Positions 1 to 7,586 of a stretch of DNA of 14,345 nt are shown here, in pieces (position 1 is the stretch's first letter; each line of letters starts with the position of its first letter). This DNA comes from Pseudomonadota bacterium (GTDB lineage Bacteria; Pseudomonadota; Alphaproteobacteria; Rhodospirillales; 2-02-FULL-58-16). Under the pieces are notes generated by a model. It searched no databases. It saw only the letters and a list, made by a program, of their open reading frames with translations, and had not been told where the DNA came from. The DNA lies in NCBI GenBank assembly GCA_022572335.1, contig JACZWD010000045.1, positions 1-14,345 on the forward strand. The letters are read 5' to 3'. Position numbers and translations under genes: made by a program.

Positions 1-403
<403 letters not shown>

Positions 404-1012
404 CGTCTCAAATCCTTCGTCACAAACAAAACCCGCATCCGATCGCCGGGGACGGCCCCGGCCCGCCCGTCTTGTCGGAACGGCGCCCGGGTTGACGGGA
501 AAGGCGCCCCGGCCGGCAGGAACGGTGATGGTGTCGGGAACCAGGCCGGCCGATGGGTTGGTCGGCCGAAGCGGGGGCTGCCCGGTGGGCGCTTGATATA
601 GACTTCCGGCCGGTCAAGTCAAGGCCGCCCGCGCGCCCGCGTCCGGCGCGCCGGCGCCCGCGGCCCACACCCGACATCGCCGCCGCAACGACAGGAGCCG
701 CCGCAAAAGCAGCAAGTGCCGATCCGCCCGAGAGCCTGAAAAAGCTGTTCGGGAATTAGCGCGGTCGGTGGACCCGACCCGCGGAGCGCCCGTGGGCGTG
801 CGGAAAACGAGGGGTCGGCGTACCGACGGGCAGGGCTCAAAACGGTCTTTGTCCTTCATGATCGCGATGATCGGGCGCGGAGCCGGCGCGAATGTTCAGA
901 GGTTTTTTCCGTCCCTCGACCTGGTTCCGCCGTGCACGTGTTTCATGACCCGCTAATGGTTCGCAGTGTAACGACAGCCAAAGGCAACGGCATTCCAGGG
1001 GGGGCTCCTTTG
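404..1012. other. GC-rich divergent intergenic region with two perfect hairpins
   Basis: No convincing gene is seen in these roughly 600 bases between typA (leftward) and the DUF3012 gene (rightward). Two perfect inverted repeats are present. At 445-462, GCCGGGG and CCCCGGC flank a 4-base loop, about 40 bases upstream of the typA start, so it could form in the typA leader. At 547-568, CGGCCGA and TCGGCCG flank an 8-base loop. A third, weaker one (GGTCGG/CCGACC, 5-base loop) lies at 763-779. None is followed by a clear run of T, so they are not obvious intrinsic terminators. Promoters for both flanking genes must lie here, but no clear -35/-10 pair was identified. Open frames in this stretch are low-complexity Ala/Arg/Pro readings typical of non-coding GC-rich DNA. 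Confidence 0.5.
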
Positions 1013-1192
1013 ATGGTATCTCTTGCCAAATCGTGCATGGCCGTCGTCTGCGCCGCCTTGACCGCCGCCACGCTCATGGCCTGTTCACCCGATGTCGGCA
1101 GCAAGGAATGGTGCGAGGACATGAAGCAGAAGGACAAGGGTCAGTGGACGGGGAACGAAGCCAAAGCGTTTGCTAAAAATTGCGTATTCTAG
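1013..1192 (+). CDS. Small DUF3012-family lipoprotein
   Basis: A 59-residue predicted lipoprotein of unknown function. The N-terminus is a signal peptide with a lipobox LMAC, giving the lipidated Cys24 after processing by signal peptidase II. The mature part, CSPDVGSKEWCEDM followed by KGQWTGNEAKAFAKNCVF, has the features of the DUF3012 family: the VGSxxWCxxM motif, a WTxNEA stretch and a conserved near-terminal Cys. Cys34 and Cys57 could form a disulfide in the periplasm; this is inference. The start ATG at 1013 was chosen over upstream in-frame starts because it places the signal peptide at the N-terminus and has a G-rich Shine-Dalgarno-like run just upstream. Another lipoprotein gene follows 60 bases downstream in the same direction. 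The function of the family is not known to me. Confidence 0.85.
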   Translation: MVSLAKSCMAVVCAALTAATLMACSPDVGSKEWCEDMKQKDKGQWTGNEAKAFAKNCVF

Positions 1193-1252
1193 CCCGCTCC
1201 GTCATCGTACTCTCGGTAAAATGAAACGCATCAGGGACTAGGGAGGTCTTTT

Positions 1253-2128
1253 ATGAGGCATTTGAAAATCCTGCTGGCAAGCGTCGTCGGCGTGTGGCTC
1301 CTTGCGGCGTGTACCGCAATCGACATCGATAAAACCCGCGGCTTATCTTCGAAGGGCACGGCCTTCCAGAAGGCACTTCACGTAGAGTATGCGCAAATTG
1401 CCTTTGGTGAAGACGATGAAGGCGATCCCAAAAACGCCGTTTTCTTCGACAAGAAGGCCCAGGCGGCGGCCCAGGGCAAGGGGGTCCAGCCACAGGCGAT
1501 CAAGGCGCGGAATTTGCCCGGGAACAAGGTTGGCGAGCTAAAGACCGCCCGCACCAAATTATTAGCCGCCCTCGACTCCGGCGCCCGGGAAAAGGCACCC
1601 AAGCATGCGGCCCGCGCTCAGGTCATGTTCGACTGCTGGATGGAGGAGCAGGAGGAGGACTTCCAACCGAAGGACATCGCCCGGTGCCGCAGCGCCTTCG
1701 AAGAGGCATTGGCGGCTGCGGAACAGGCGTTGGTGCCGGCGCCCATGGCGGCCAAGCCCGCACCGAAGAAAAAAGTAGTCCCTCCGCCACCGCCTCCGAG
1801 AGACTACGTGGTGTACTTCGATACGGACAGCACCGAATTCGATGCCGCCGCCGAGGCCGTGATCAAAAAGGCTGTAGCCGACTATAAGAGCCGAAAGAAG
1901 GCCAAGGTTGCCGTCGTCGGCCATACCGATACGGTGGGTAAGAATGACTACAACAAGACCCTGTCCGACAAACGCGCCGATGCCGTCGTCATCCGGCTGG
2001 TGAGAATGGGCGTATCGGGCAAGAAGCTAAAAAAGGACCGTTTCGGCGAGAAATCACCGGCGGTGGCGACGGGCGACGATAAGGACGAACGCAAAAACCG
2101 GCGCGTCAATATCCGGATCAGCAACTAA
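1253..2128 (+). CDS. OmpA-domain lipoprotein (peptidoglycan-associated outer-membrane protein)
   Basis: A 291-residue protein with three parts. Residues 1-20 form a lipoprotein signal with lipobox LAAC (Cys20 lipidated). Residues 21 to about 170 are a charged, Ala-rich segment, mostly helical in appearance, that I do not recognise; it is followed by a Lys/Pro linker including PPPPPP (177-182). Residues about 184-291 are an OmpA C-terminal domain with the peptidoglycan-binding signature GHTDTVGKNDYN (223-234) and the closing NRRVNIRI (282-289). The likely role is to tether the outer membrane to the cell wall, as in Pal-like proteins, but the long middle region shows it is not Pal itself. The ATG start has a strong AGGGAGGT ribosome site. 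The DUF4197 gene follows after 30 bases, suggesting co-transcription. Confidence 0.9.
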   Translation: MRHLKILLASVVGVWLLAACTAIDIDKTRGLSSKGTAFQKALHVEYAQIAFGEDDEGDPKNAVFFDKKAQAAAQGKGVQPQAIKARNLPGNKVGELKTARTKLLAALDSGAREKAPKHAARAQVMFDCWMEEQEEDFQPKDIARCRSAFEEALAAAEQALVPAPMAAKPAPKKKVVPPPPPPRDYVVYFDTDSTEFDAAAEAVIKKAVADYKSRKKAKVAVVGHTDTVGKNDYNKTLSDKRADAVVIRLVRMGVSGKKLKKDRFGEKSPAVATGDDKDERKNRRVNIRISN

Positions 2129-2158
2129 AGAGGGGTCGGTCTTTCTGCCGCTGCATCT

Positions 2159-2911
2159 ATGAAAAGGGCTTTTGTAATCCTGGGGGTAGTCCCCTTCCTG
2201 CTTGCCGCTGTCGCCAATGGCGACGCAACGGCACAAGGCGACTGGTTGCAAAAAGGCAAGAACCTTTTCGAAGGCCTCGGAAACGCGCCCTCCAGCCAAA
2301 CCGGGCCGACGACGGCGGAAATCGGTGCGGGTCTGAAGGATGCCCTCCGTGTCGGCACCGAAACCGTCGTCGGCCAGCTCGGCCGGAACGACGGATTCAA
2401 TGCCGACCCCTCCATTCACCTTCCCCTGCCGGAGAGTCTCGGGACGGTGCAGTCGACCTTGCGAAAATTTGGCATGTCGTCCCTGCTCGATGATCTGGAA
2501 CTTCGTTTGAACCGGGCCGCCGAAGTGGCCACTCCAAAGGCCAAGAAACTTTTCTGGCAGGCGATCAGCGACATGACCATGGAGGACGTGCGCGCCATCT
2601 ATGAAGGACCGGACGATTCCGCGACCCGCTATTTCCAGGGCAGGATGTCGCGCCCCCTGGCCATGGAAATGCGCCCCATCGTCGATCAAAGCCTTGCCGA
2701 GGTTGGCGCAATTCAATCGTACGAAAACATGATGGGGCAGTATCGCAGCCTGCCTTTCGTGCCGGACGTCAAGGCTGACTTGACCACCTACGTCATCGAA
2801 AAGGGCATGGAGGGGTTGTTTTATTACATTGCCAGGGAAGAAGCCGCGATTCGCCAGGACCCGGTCAAACGCACAACGGCTCTTTTGCAGAAAGTCTTTG
2901 GAACCCATTAG
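2159..2911 (+). CDS. DUF4197-family exported protein
   Basis: A 250-residue protein with a Sec signal peptide (MKRAFVILGVVPFLLAAVA, probable cleavage after ATA at residue 25). The mature part matches the DUF4197 family as I know it. It has an early IGAGLKDALRVGTETVVGQL helix, a DGF and PLPESL motif, an NRAAEVATPKAKKLFWQAI stretch, MTMEDVRAIYEGPDDSATRYF, and a C-terminal GLFYYIAREEAAIRQDPVKR followed by TTALLQKVFG. These blocks occur in the expected order and the length is normal for the family. The protein is probably periplasmic; the biochemical role is unknown. It starts 30 bases after the OmpA-domain lipoprotein with only a weak ribosome site, so it may be translationally linked to it. It ends facing the convergent argE gene 92 bases away. 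Confidence 0.9.
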   Translation: MKRAFVILGVVPFLLAAVANGDATAQGDWLQKGKNLFEGLGNAPSSQTGPTTAEIGAGLKDALRVGTETVVGQLGRNDGFNADPSIHLPLPESLGTVQSTLRKFGMSSLLDDLELRLNRAAEVATPKAKKLFWQAISDMTMEDVRAIYEGPDDSATRYFQGRMSRPLAMEMRPIVDQSLAEVGAIQSYENMMGQYRSLPFVPDVKADLTTYVIEKGMEGLFYYIAREEAAIRQDPVKRTTALLQKVFGTH

Positions 2912-3003
2912 CGGTCGTTCTCTGAGACGGTCCTGGCGGCGAGCGCGGTTCTCAATGCACCTCCGCATCGTCAGGCCGCTCCCCTGACAGCAGCGCCTCT
3001 GAC

Positions 3004-4182
3004 CTACCCCCGCTCCGCCCAGTCGGCCACCTTGCCCAGCAATTCGGCGCATTCCTCCAATTGATCGACGCTCACGAACTCGTTCGGCTGGTGGGCCTGG
3101 GCGACGCTGCCGGGGCCGCAGATGACGGCGGGGATGCCCGATTGCTGGAACAGGCCGGCCTCGGAGCCGAATGGCGTCGTCGTGCACGCGTTCTGCCCCG
3201 TCAGCGCCAGCAGAAGGGCCTCCGCCGGGGAGCCGGGCTCGGGCACGAGCGGCGGCACCGAGCCCGTCTCCCCGGTGACGATGCCCACGTCCGCGGCGGC
3301 GCCGGCGGCGCGCATCCGGGGCAGCAGCTCTTCGGTCGCATAGGTGTCCAGGCGCCGCTTCGCCTCTGTGCCGTCGGTGCCCGGCATGGCCCGGCAGTCC
3401 CAGGTGAACCGGCAGGCGCCGGCGATGATGTTGACCGCCGCCCCGCCGTCTATGGTCCCGACGTTGATCGTCGAATAGGCCGGGTCGAAGTCGCCGGCCC
3501 CGTCCGGGGCGGCGCTGGCGCGCATGTCGGCGGCCAGGCGGCCGAGGAAGGCGATGCATAGCGCGGCGTACTCGATGGCGTTGACGCCCTTCGCCGGGTC
3601 CGAGGAATGGCCCGGCCGGCCGGTCACCGTGGTGGCGAACTTGGTCACGCCGCGGTGCGCGTTGGCCACCTTCATCCCCGACGGCTCTCCTATGATGGCG
3701 AGCAGCGGCGGGGGCTTCTCGGCGACCAGGCGCTCGAGCAGGGGCCGGGCGCCCAGGCAGCCCACCTCTTCGTCGTAGGAAAAGGCCAGGTGGATGGGCA
3801 CCTTCAGCGCGCGGGCCAGGAAGCCGGGCACGCCGGCCAGGGCGCAGGCGATGAAGCCCTTCATGTCGGCCGTGCCGCGGCCGTACAGGCGCCCGTCCCG
3901 CCGGGCCACGGTGAACGGGTCCGTGTCCCAGGCCTGGCCCTTGACCGGCACCACGTCGGTGTGCCCCGACAGCACCACGCCGCCGGGCTTCGCCGGCCCG
4001 ACGGTGGCGATCAGGTTGGCCTTGGTGCGGTCGTCGCTATGGACCAGGGTCGCTTCCACCCCGTGCCCGGCCAGGTACCCGGCGACGAATTCGATGAGCT
4101 CCAGGTTGGACAGGTGCGACGTGGTGTCGAAGGCGACCAGCCGCCCCAGCATCTCTTCGGGCGTGTAGGTCTCGCCGGCCAT
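3004..4182 (-). CDS. argE: Acetylornithine deacetylase (M20 family metallohydrolase)
   Basis: A 392-residue M20-family zinc amidohydrolase. It most likely hydrolyses N-acetyl-L-ornithine to ornithine and acetate in arginine biosynthesis (cytoplasm). The two-metal site is complete: His74 in SGHTDVVP, Asp106 in GRGTADMKG, the Glu138-Glu139 pair in YDEEVG (catalytic base plus ligand), Glu166 in GEPSG, and His364 in AHQPNEF. The dimerisation domain carries the RGxTKFATTVTGRPGHSS block characteristic of ArgE-type members. The length matches ArgE. The ATG at 4182 has an AAGGGG ribosome site eight bases upstream and lies 18 bases after the trkH stop, so the two are probably co-transcribed even though their functions are unrelated. 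M20 members can differ in acyl-amino-acid substrate; ArgE is the closest fit. Confidence 0.88.
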   Translation of the reverse strand: MAGETYTPEEMLGRLVAFDTTSHLSNLELIEFVAGYLAGHGVEATLVHSDDRTKANLIATVGPAKPGGVVLSGHTDVVPVKGQAWDTDPFTVARRDGRLYGRGTADMKGFIACALAGVPGFLARALKVPIHLAFSYDEEVGCLGARPLLERLVAEKPPPLLAIIGEPSGMKVANAHRGVTKFATTVTGRPGHSSDPAKGVNAIEYAALCIAFLGRLAADMRASAAPDGAGDFDPAYSTINVGTIDGGAAVNIIAGACRFTWDCRAMPGTDGTEAKRRLDTYATEELLPRMRAAGAAADVGIVTGETGSVPPLVPEPGSPAEALLLALTGQNACTTTPFGSEAGLFQQSGIPAVICGPGSVAQAHQPNEFVSVDQLEECAELLGKVADWAERG

Positions 4183-4200
4183 GATCAGCGCCCCTTGGTA

Positions 4201-5649
4201 TCAACCGCGCCAGAACGAGCGGGTGAACAGCACGATCACCGTGAACAGCTCGAGCCTACCCAGCAGCATGCCCGCCGCCAGCAGCCACTTGGCGGCGTCG
4301 GGCAGGCTCTGGAAGTTGCCCGCCGGGCCGACCACCGGACCCAGGCCGGGGCCGACGTTGGAGATCGCCGTCGCCGCGCTGGACACGGCGGTCAGGAAAT
4401 CCAGCCCTAAGATGCCCAGCCCCATGGCGAGAAGGGCGAAGGTGAGGCCGAAGACGAAGAAGAAGCTGAGCACCGAGACGATGACGTCGTCGGGGATGGG
4501 CCGGCGGTTGTAGTACGGAATGAACACCCCGTGGGGCTGCAAAAGGTGTTGGATCTGGGTGTGCGCGGCGGCGTACAGCACCTGGAAGCGGAAGACCTTG
4601 ATGCCGCACGTGGTCGAGCCGGCGCAGCCGCCGATGAACATGAGGAAAAAGAAGATGGGAACCGCGAAACTGCCCCACAGGCCGTAGTCCGCGGTGGAAT
4701 ACCCGGTGCCGGTGATCACCGAGGCGACGTTGAACGCGGCGTAGCGGATCGCCTGAAGCGGATCGAGCCCATTGTCCAGCCACAGCCAGGCGGCGGACGT
4801 GATCACCACCACGGCGACGATGGCGAAGAACGAGCGCACCTGGGTGTCGCGGAAAAGGACCCGGAAATCGCCCTGCACCGTCCTCAGGTACAACAGGAAC
4901 GGCAGGCCGCCGACCAGCATGCCGGCGGTGGCGATGGCGTCGATGGAAACGCTGGCGAAATGGCCGAGGGAGGCATCGGACGTGGAGAAACCGCCGGTGG
5001 CGATGGTGGTCATGGAATGGACCATGGCCTCGAAGCCGCTCATGCCGGCCACCCAGTAGGCGCCGGCCCAGAGGACCGTCAGCCCCAGATAGATGACCCC
5101 GATGGCGGTGGCGATCTGGGCCGCCCTGGGCATCACCTTCTCGGACTGTTCCGAGGCCTCGACGCGGAACAGCTGCATGCCGCCGACGCGCAGCATGGGC
5201 ATGACCGCGATGGCCATGACGATGATGCCGATGCCGCCCAGCCACTGCAGCAGCGCCCGCCACAGAAGGATGCCCGGCGGCGCCGAATCGAGCCCGGTGA
5301 TCACCGTCGATCCCGTCGTCGTGATCCCCGACATGGCCTCGAAGAAGGCGTCGGTGAAGCTCATGTCGAGCTCGGAAAAGGCGAACGGAAGGGCGGCGAA
5401 GACGGTGATGGCGATCCAGCTCAGCGTCGTCATGACGAAGGCCTGGCGCACCGTGAACGAGGTGCCGCCGGCGCGGCTGGCCAGCGCCATGGCGACGCCG
5501 ACGAACATGGTCACGCCGGCCGACGCGGCGAACACCTGCCACTCCGGATGGCCGGCCACGGCGTCGGCGGCGGCCGGGATGATCATGCCCACGGCAAGAG
5601 TCGTGAGCAGGATGCCGACGACCAGGAAAACTGGTCGGAAATCCAACAT
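4201..5649 (-). CDS. trkH: Trk potassium uptake channel subunit TrkH
   Basis: A 482-residue multi-pass inner-membrane protein of the TrkH/KtrB family that forms the potassium-conducting pore of the Trk system. All four pore-loop filter segments are visible with their conserved glycines: ITTTGSTV (Gly113), IATGGFST (Gly219), ITGTGYST (Gly314 to Gly316 region) and ISNVGPGLG (Gly433). The block GGCAGSTTCGIKVFRFQVL (340-358) after the third pore segment is typical of the family. The length is normal for TrkH and the ATG at 5649 is preceded by a modest GGGCGG-type ribosome site. No trkA (the cytoplasmic NAD-binding regulatory partner) is in the window. The palindromic repeat pair lies directly upstream. 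The argE gene follows closely downstream. Confidence 0.95.
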   Translation of the reverse strand: MLDFRPVFLVVGILLTTLAVGMIIPAAADAVAGHPEWQVFAASAGVTMFVGVAMALASRAGGTSFTVRQAFVMTTLSWIAITVFAALPFAFSELDMSFTDAFFEAMSGITTTGSTVITGLDSAPPGILLWRALLQWLGGIGIIVMAIAVMPMLRVGGMQLFRVEASEQSEKVMPRAAQIATAIGVIYLGLTVLWAGAYWVAGMSGFEAMVHSMTTIATGGFSTSDASLGHFASVSIDAIATAGMLVGGLPFLLYLRTVQGDFRVLFRDTQVRSFFAIVAVVVITSAAWLWLDNGLDPLQAIRYAAFNVASVITGTGYSTADYGLWGSFAVPIFFFLMFIGGCAGSTTCGIKVFRFQVLYAAAHTQIQHLLQPHGVFIPYYNRRPIPDDVIVSVLSFFFVFGLTFALLAMGLGILGLDFLTAVSSAATAISNVGPGLGPVVGPAGNFQSLPDAAKWLLAAGMLLGRLELFTVIVLFTRSFWRG

Positions 5650-5713
5650 TTTCTGCCGCCCTTTCCGCGCCCCGGGACGGGCCCACTCAAACCCACGCGC
5701 GGGGAGCGGTCAA

Positions 5714-5826
5714 GGGGGGCGTCCCCCCGGCTTCGTTATGCGGGGGACGCCCCCGCGGCCCCCGGGGGGCCACCGGGGGGTGTCCCCCCGGCTTCGTTAT
5801 GCGGGGGACGCCCCCGCGGCCCCCGG
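5714..5826. repeat. Two tandem copies of a 52-bp GC-rich palindromic element
   Basis: Copies at 5714-5765 and 5775-5826 have a 61-base period and differ at one base (C at 5720, T at 5781). Each holds a 13-bp perfect or near-perfect inverted repeat. In copy 1, GGGGGCGTCCCCC (5715-5727) pairs with GGGGGACGCCCCC (5742-5754) around the 14-base loop CGGCTTCGTTATGC. The copy 2 arms are 5776-5788 and 5803-5815, where the single change still allows a G-U pair in a plus-strand RNA. Each arm is also nearly self-complementary (GGGGG-CGT-CCCCC). The pair lies between trkH and the end of the oxidoreductase gene, and copy 2 contributes the last codons and TAA stop of that gene. It resembles REP-type extragenic palindromes and may act as a transcription barrier or RNA stabiliser; function is inference. 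Confidence 0.85.
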
Positions 5827-6797
5827 CGTCGGCGCGGCCACGGCTTGTGCCATTTCCATCAGCGTGGCGCACACCTCCTCGACCGCGAGCGCGCTGCGCC
5901 CGTCGCTCGGCAGGTCCGCCTTGCCGTTCACGTGGGCGTGCAGGTTGTCCACCGCCCGGACCATGGCCTGGCCGAATCCGGTTTCCACCCATTCCCCCCT
6001 GTCCAGGCCCTGATACCCGGGATAGAGGGGACTGGCGACCACCTGGCGGCGCCTGAGCACGGTTCCCAAGTCCTCGATGACGACGCGGCCGCGCTCCATC
6101 ATCAGGTCGATCTCGAAGGTGAAGAACAGGCGGCTGTCGCCGCCGATGAGATAGACCGGCGCGCCGTCCGCCGTGGCGAGCAGGGCGTCCAGGGTCGGGT
6201 CCTCGGGGGTGAAATCGTGCCGGCGGCGAAACACGGCCTCCGCCGCCAGCGGGCCGATGAGGAACTGCAGGAGGTCGATCATGTGGCTGCCGCAGTTGAT
6301 AATCCCCTTGGTGTAATGGCCGGCGACCGATTGCACCGCTCCCCACGCGCCCTCGGCGATGGACCGCCGCAACGCGGACATGGACGTGTCCCAGCGGCGG
6401 AAGTAGTTGACCGCCAGCGGCCGCCCGGCGGCCTCGAAGGCCTCGACCATGCGCCGGGACGCGGCCACGTCGCCGGTCAACGGCTTTTCGCAGAACACGG
6501 CGCATACCGGCATGTCCAGGAGGCCCTCGAGGGTCTCCTCGTGGGCCGCGACGGGGGTGCACACGCTGGCCACGTCGAAGGCGCCTCCGCCCGCCCGGCA
6601 GGCGCCAGGTCGGAAAAGCCGGCGGCGATCCGCCAGCGGTCCATGAATTCCCGCCGGCGCGCCTCGTCGGGCTCCACGCAGGCGGCGACGGCAAACCCGG
6701 GATGGCGCGTATAGGCGCCCGCATGGGTGAGGATTTCCGCGCCCTCGCGGGCCTCGTCGTAACCGCCGGCCATGTCGCCGCAGCCGACGATGAGCAC
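5797..6797 (-). pseudogene. Gfo/Idh/MocA-family oxidoreductase, broken by a frameshift
   Basis: An NAD(P)-dependent sugar oxidoreductase-like gene whose two halves are in different frames. The N-terminal half has the Rossmann motif VLIVGCGDMAGGYDE and the block FAVAACVEPDEARRREF. The C-terminal half starts FDVASVCTPVAAHEETL and includes the conserved EKPLTGDV, NYFRRWD and NCGSHMIDLLQF motifs. The break lies at about 6585-6600 in a G-rich run; one added base restores a continuous protein of about 330 residues. It may be a true pseudogene or a sequencing error in the run. The likely start is GTG at 6797 with GAGG eight bases upstream; an ATG at 6830 overlapping the preceding gene is possible. 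The last codons and the stop come from the palindromic repeat. It follows the cytidylyltransferase gene, so it probably served the same sugar pathway; substrate unknown. Confidence 0.8.
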
Positions 6798-6807
6798 GGA
6801 AAGAACC

Positions 6808-7551
6808 TCAGACGTAGCGGTGGGGGACATGGCCGTTGATCTTGCGCAGCTCCGGCCTCCGGCGCAGCAGAGCCATGACGTGGGCCAGCCCGAAGGCGGG
6901 GTCCTTGGCGTACAGCTCGTCGAAGACCTCGACGATCAACCGGTAGTCCTCGATGGTATCCAGGGTGAGCCTCAGCTTCGGATCGATGAATTCCGGCGGC
7001 GCCGCCACGTTCTTCACGGAATAGATCTCCGGGTTGCGGTAAATGAAGACGGCGCCGTGCTCGCGGTCGAACGGCTCATGGGTCCTCGCGTCCACGTCGG
7101 CGAGGGTGGCGGTGGAAAAGATCTGGGTGTCCATGCCGATGGGATAGGTGCGCTCCACGATATTGGACACGTAGTCCACGCCGCTTTCCAGATAGGTCCG
7201 GATGCAGCGCTCGACGACGTCGGGGTCTATCAATGGACAGTCGCCGGTGAGCTCGACGATGACGTCGATGGCATGGGCCTCCGCCGCCCCCAGAAGGCGC
7301 TCGGTAATGTCCATTTCGCTGCCCCGGTGGCAGCCCACGCCCAGCCGCCCGGCCAATTCCACGATAGGGTCGTCGGGGGGGTTGGTGGTGGTGGCGATGA
7401 CGATGCCGGACAGCGCCGGCACCCGTCTCAGGCGTTCCACCATCAGCTCCAGCATGGGCTTGCCGACCGCCTCCTTGAGCACCTTGCCGGGCAGGCGGGT
7501 GGAGCCCATGCGCGCCTCGATGGTGGCGACAACCCTTTGCCTGCGGCTCAT
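6808..7551 (-). CDS. SpsF-family CMP-sugar cytidylyltransferase, probable PseF role
   Basis: A 247-residue nucleotidyltransferase of the SpsF type (acylneuraminate cytidylyltransferase superfamily). The nucleotide-binding signature is EARMGSTRLPGK (residues 12-23), followed by GKPMLELMVERLRRV, a VIATTTNPPDD block, HRGSEMDITERLL and ELTGDCPLIDPDVV, with the acidic pair expected to bind metal. By position it is the only candidate for the last Pse step, joining CTP and pseudaminic acid to give CMP-pseudaminic acid. Classical PseF enzymes belong to a related but different branch, so the substrate is inference. The ATG at 7551 has GGAG eight bases upstream and lies 35 bases after pseI. The stop at 6808 lies about 10 bases ahead of the favoured oxidoreductase start, showing tight operon packing. 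A role on another nonulosonate or on a different sugar is the main alternative. Confidence 0.85.
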   Translation of the reverse strand: MSRRQRVVATIEARMGSTRLPGKVLKEAVGKPMLELMVERLRRVPALSGIVIATTTNPPDDPIVELAGRLGVGCHRGSEMDITERLLGAAEAHAIDVIVELTGDCPLIDPDVVERCIRTYLESGVDYVSNIVERTYPIGMDTQIFSTATLADVDARTHEPFDREHGAVFIYRNPEIYSVKNVAAPPEFIDPKLRLTLDTIEDYRLIVEVFDELYAKDPAFGLAHVMALLRRRPELRKINGHVPHRYV

Positions 7552-7586
7552 GGAACGGTCTCCGCCTCTGCCACCGCAGCGGCAAT

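Noticed and set aside
553..759. Plus-strand open frame of 68 codons in the typA/DUF3012 gap, ending SLKKLFGN
   Set aside because: Composition is Ala/Arg/Pro-rich as expected from random GC-rich DNA, the start lies inside a hairpin, no ribosome site fits, and no family is recognised.
2970..2988. GTCAGG/CCTGAC hairpin between the convergent DUF4197 and argE genes as a terminator
   Set aside because: Only six base pairs with a 7-base loop and no T-run on either side; too weak to call.
2054..3559. 501-codon minus-strand open frame spanning the DUF4197 gene and part of argE
   Set aside because: It is antisense to or out of frame with two clearly recognisable genes; the long frame is an effect of high GC content.
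6585..6600. Programmed -1 ribosomal frameshift joining the two oxidoreductase halves
   Set aside because: No X-XXY-YYZ type slippery site or downstream structure is evident; a simple lost base or sequencing error is more likely.
4531..6714. 727-codon plus-strand open frame opposite trkH and the oxidoreductase
   Set aside because: It is His/Gly/Arg/Asp-rich shadow coding antisense to trkH, whose filter motifs are unmistakable on the minus strand, and it runs through the palindromic repeats.
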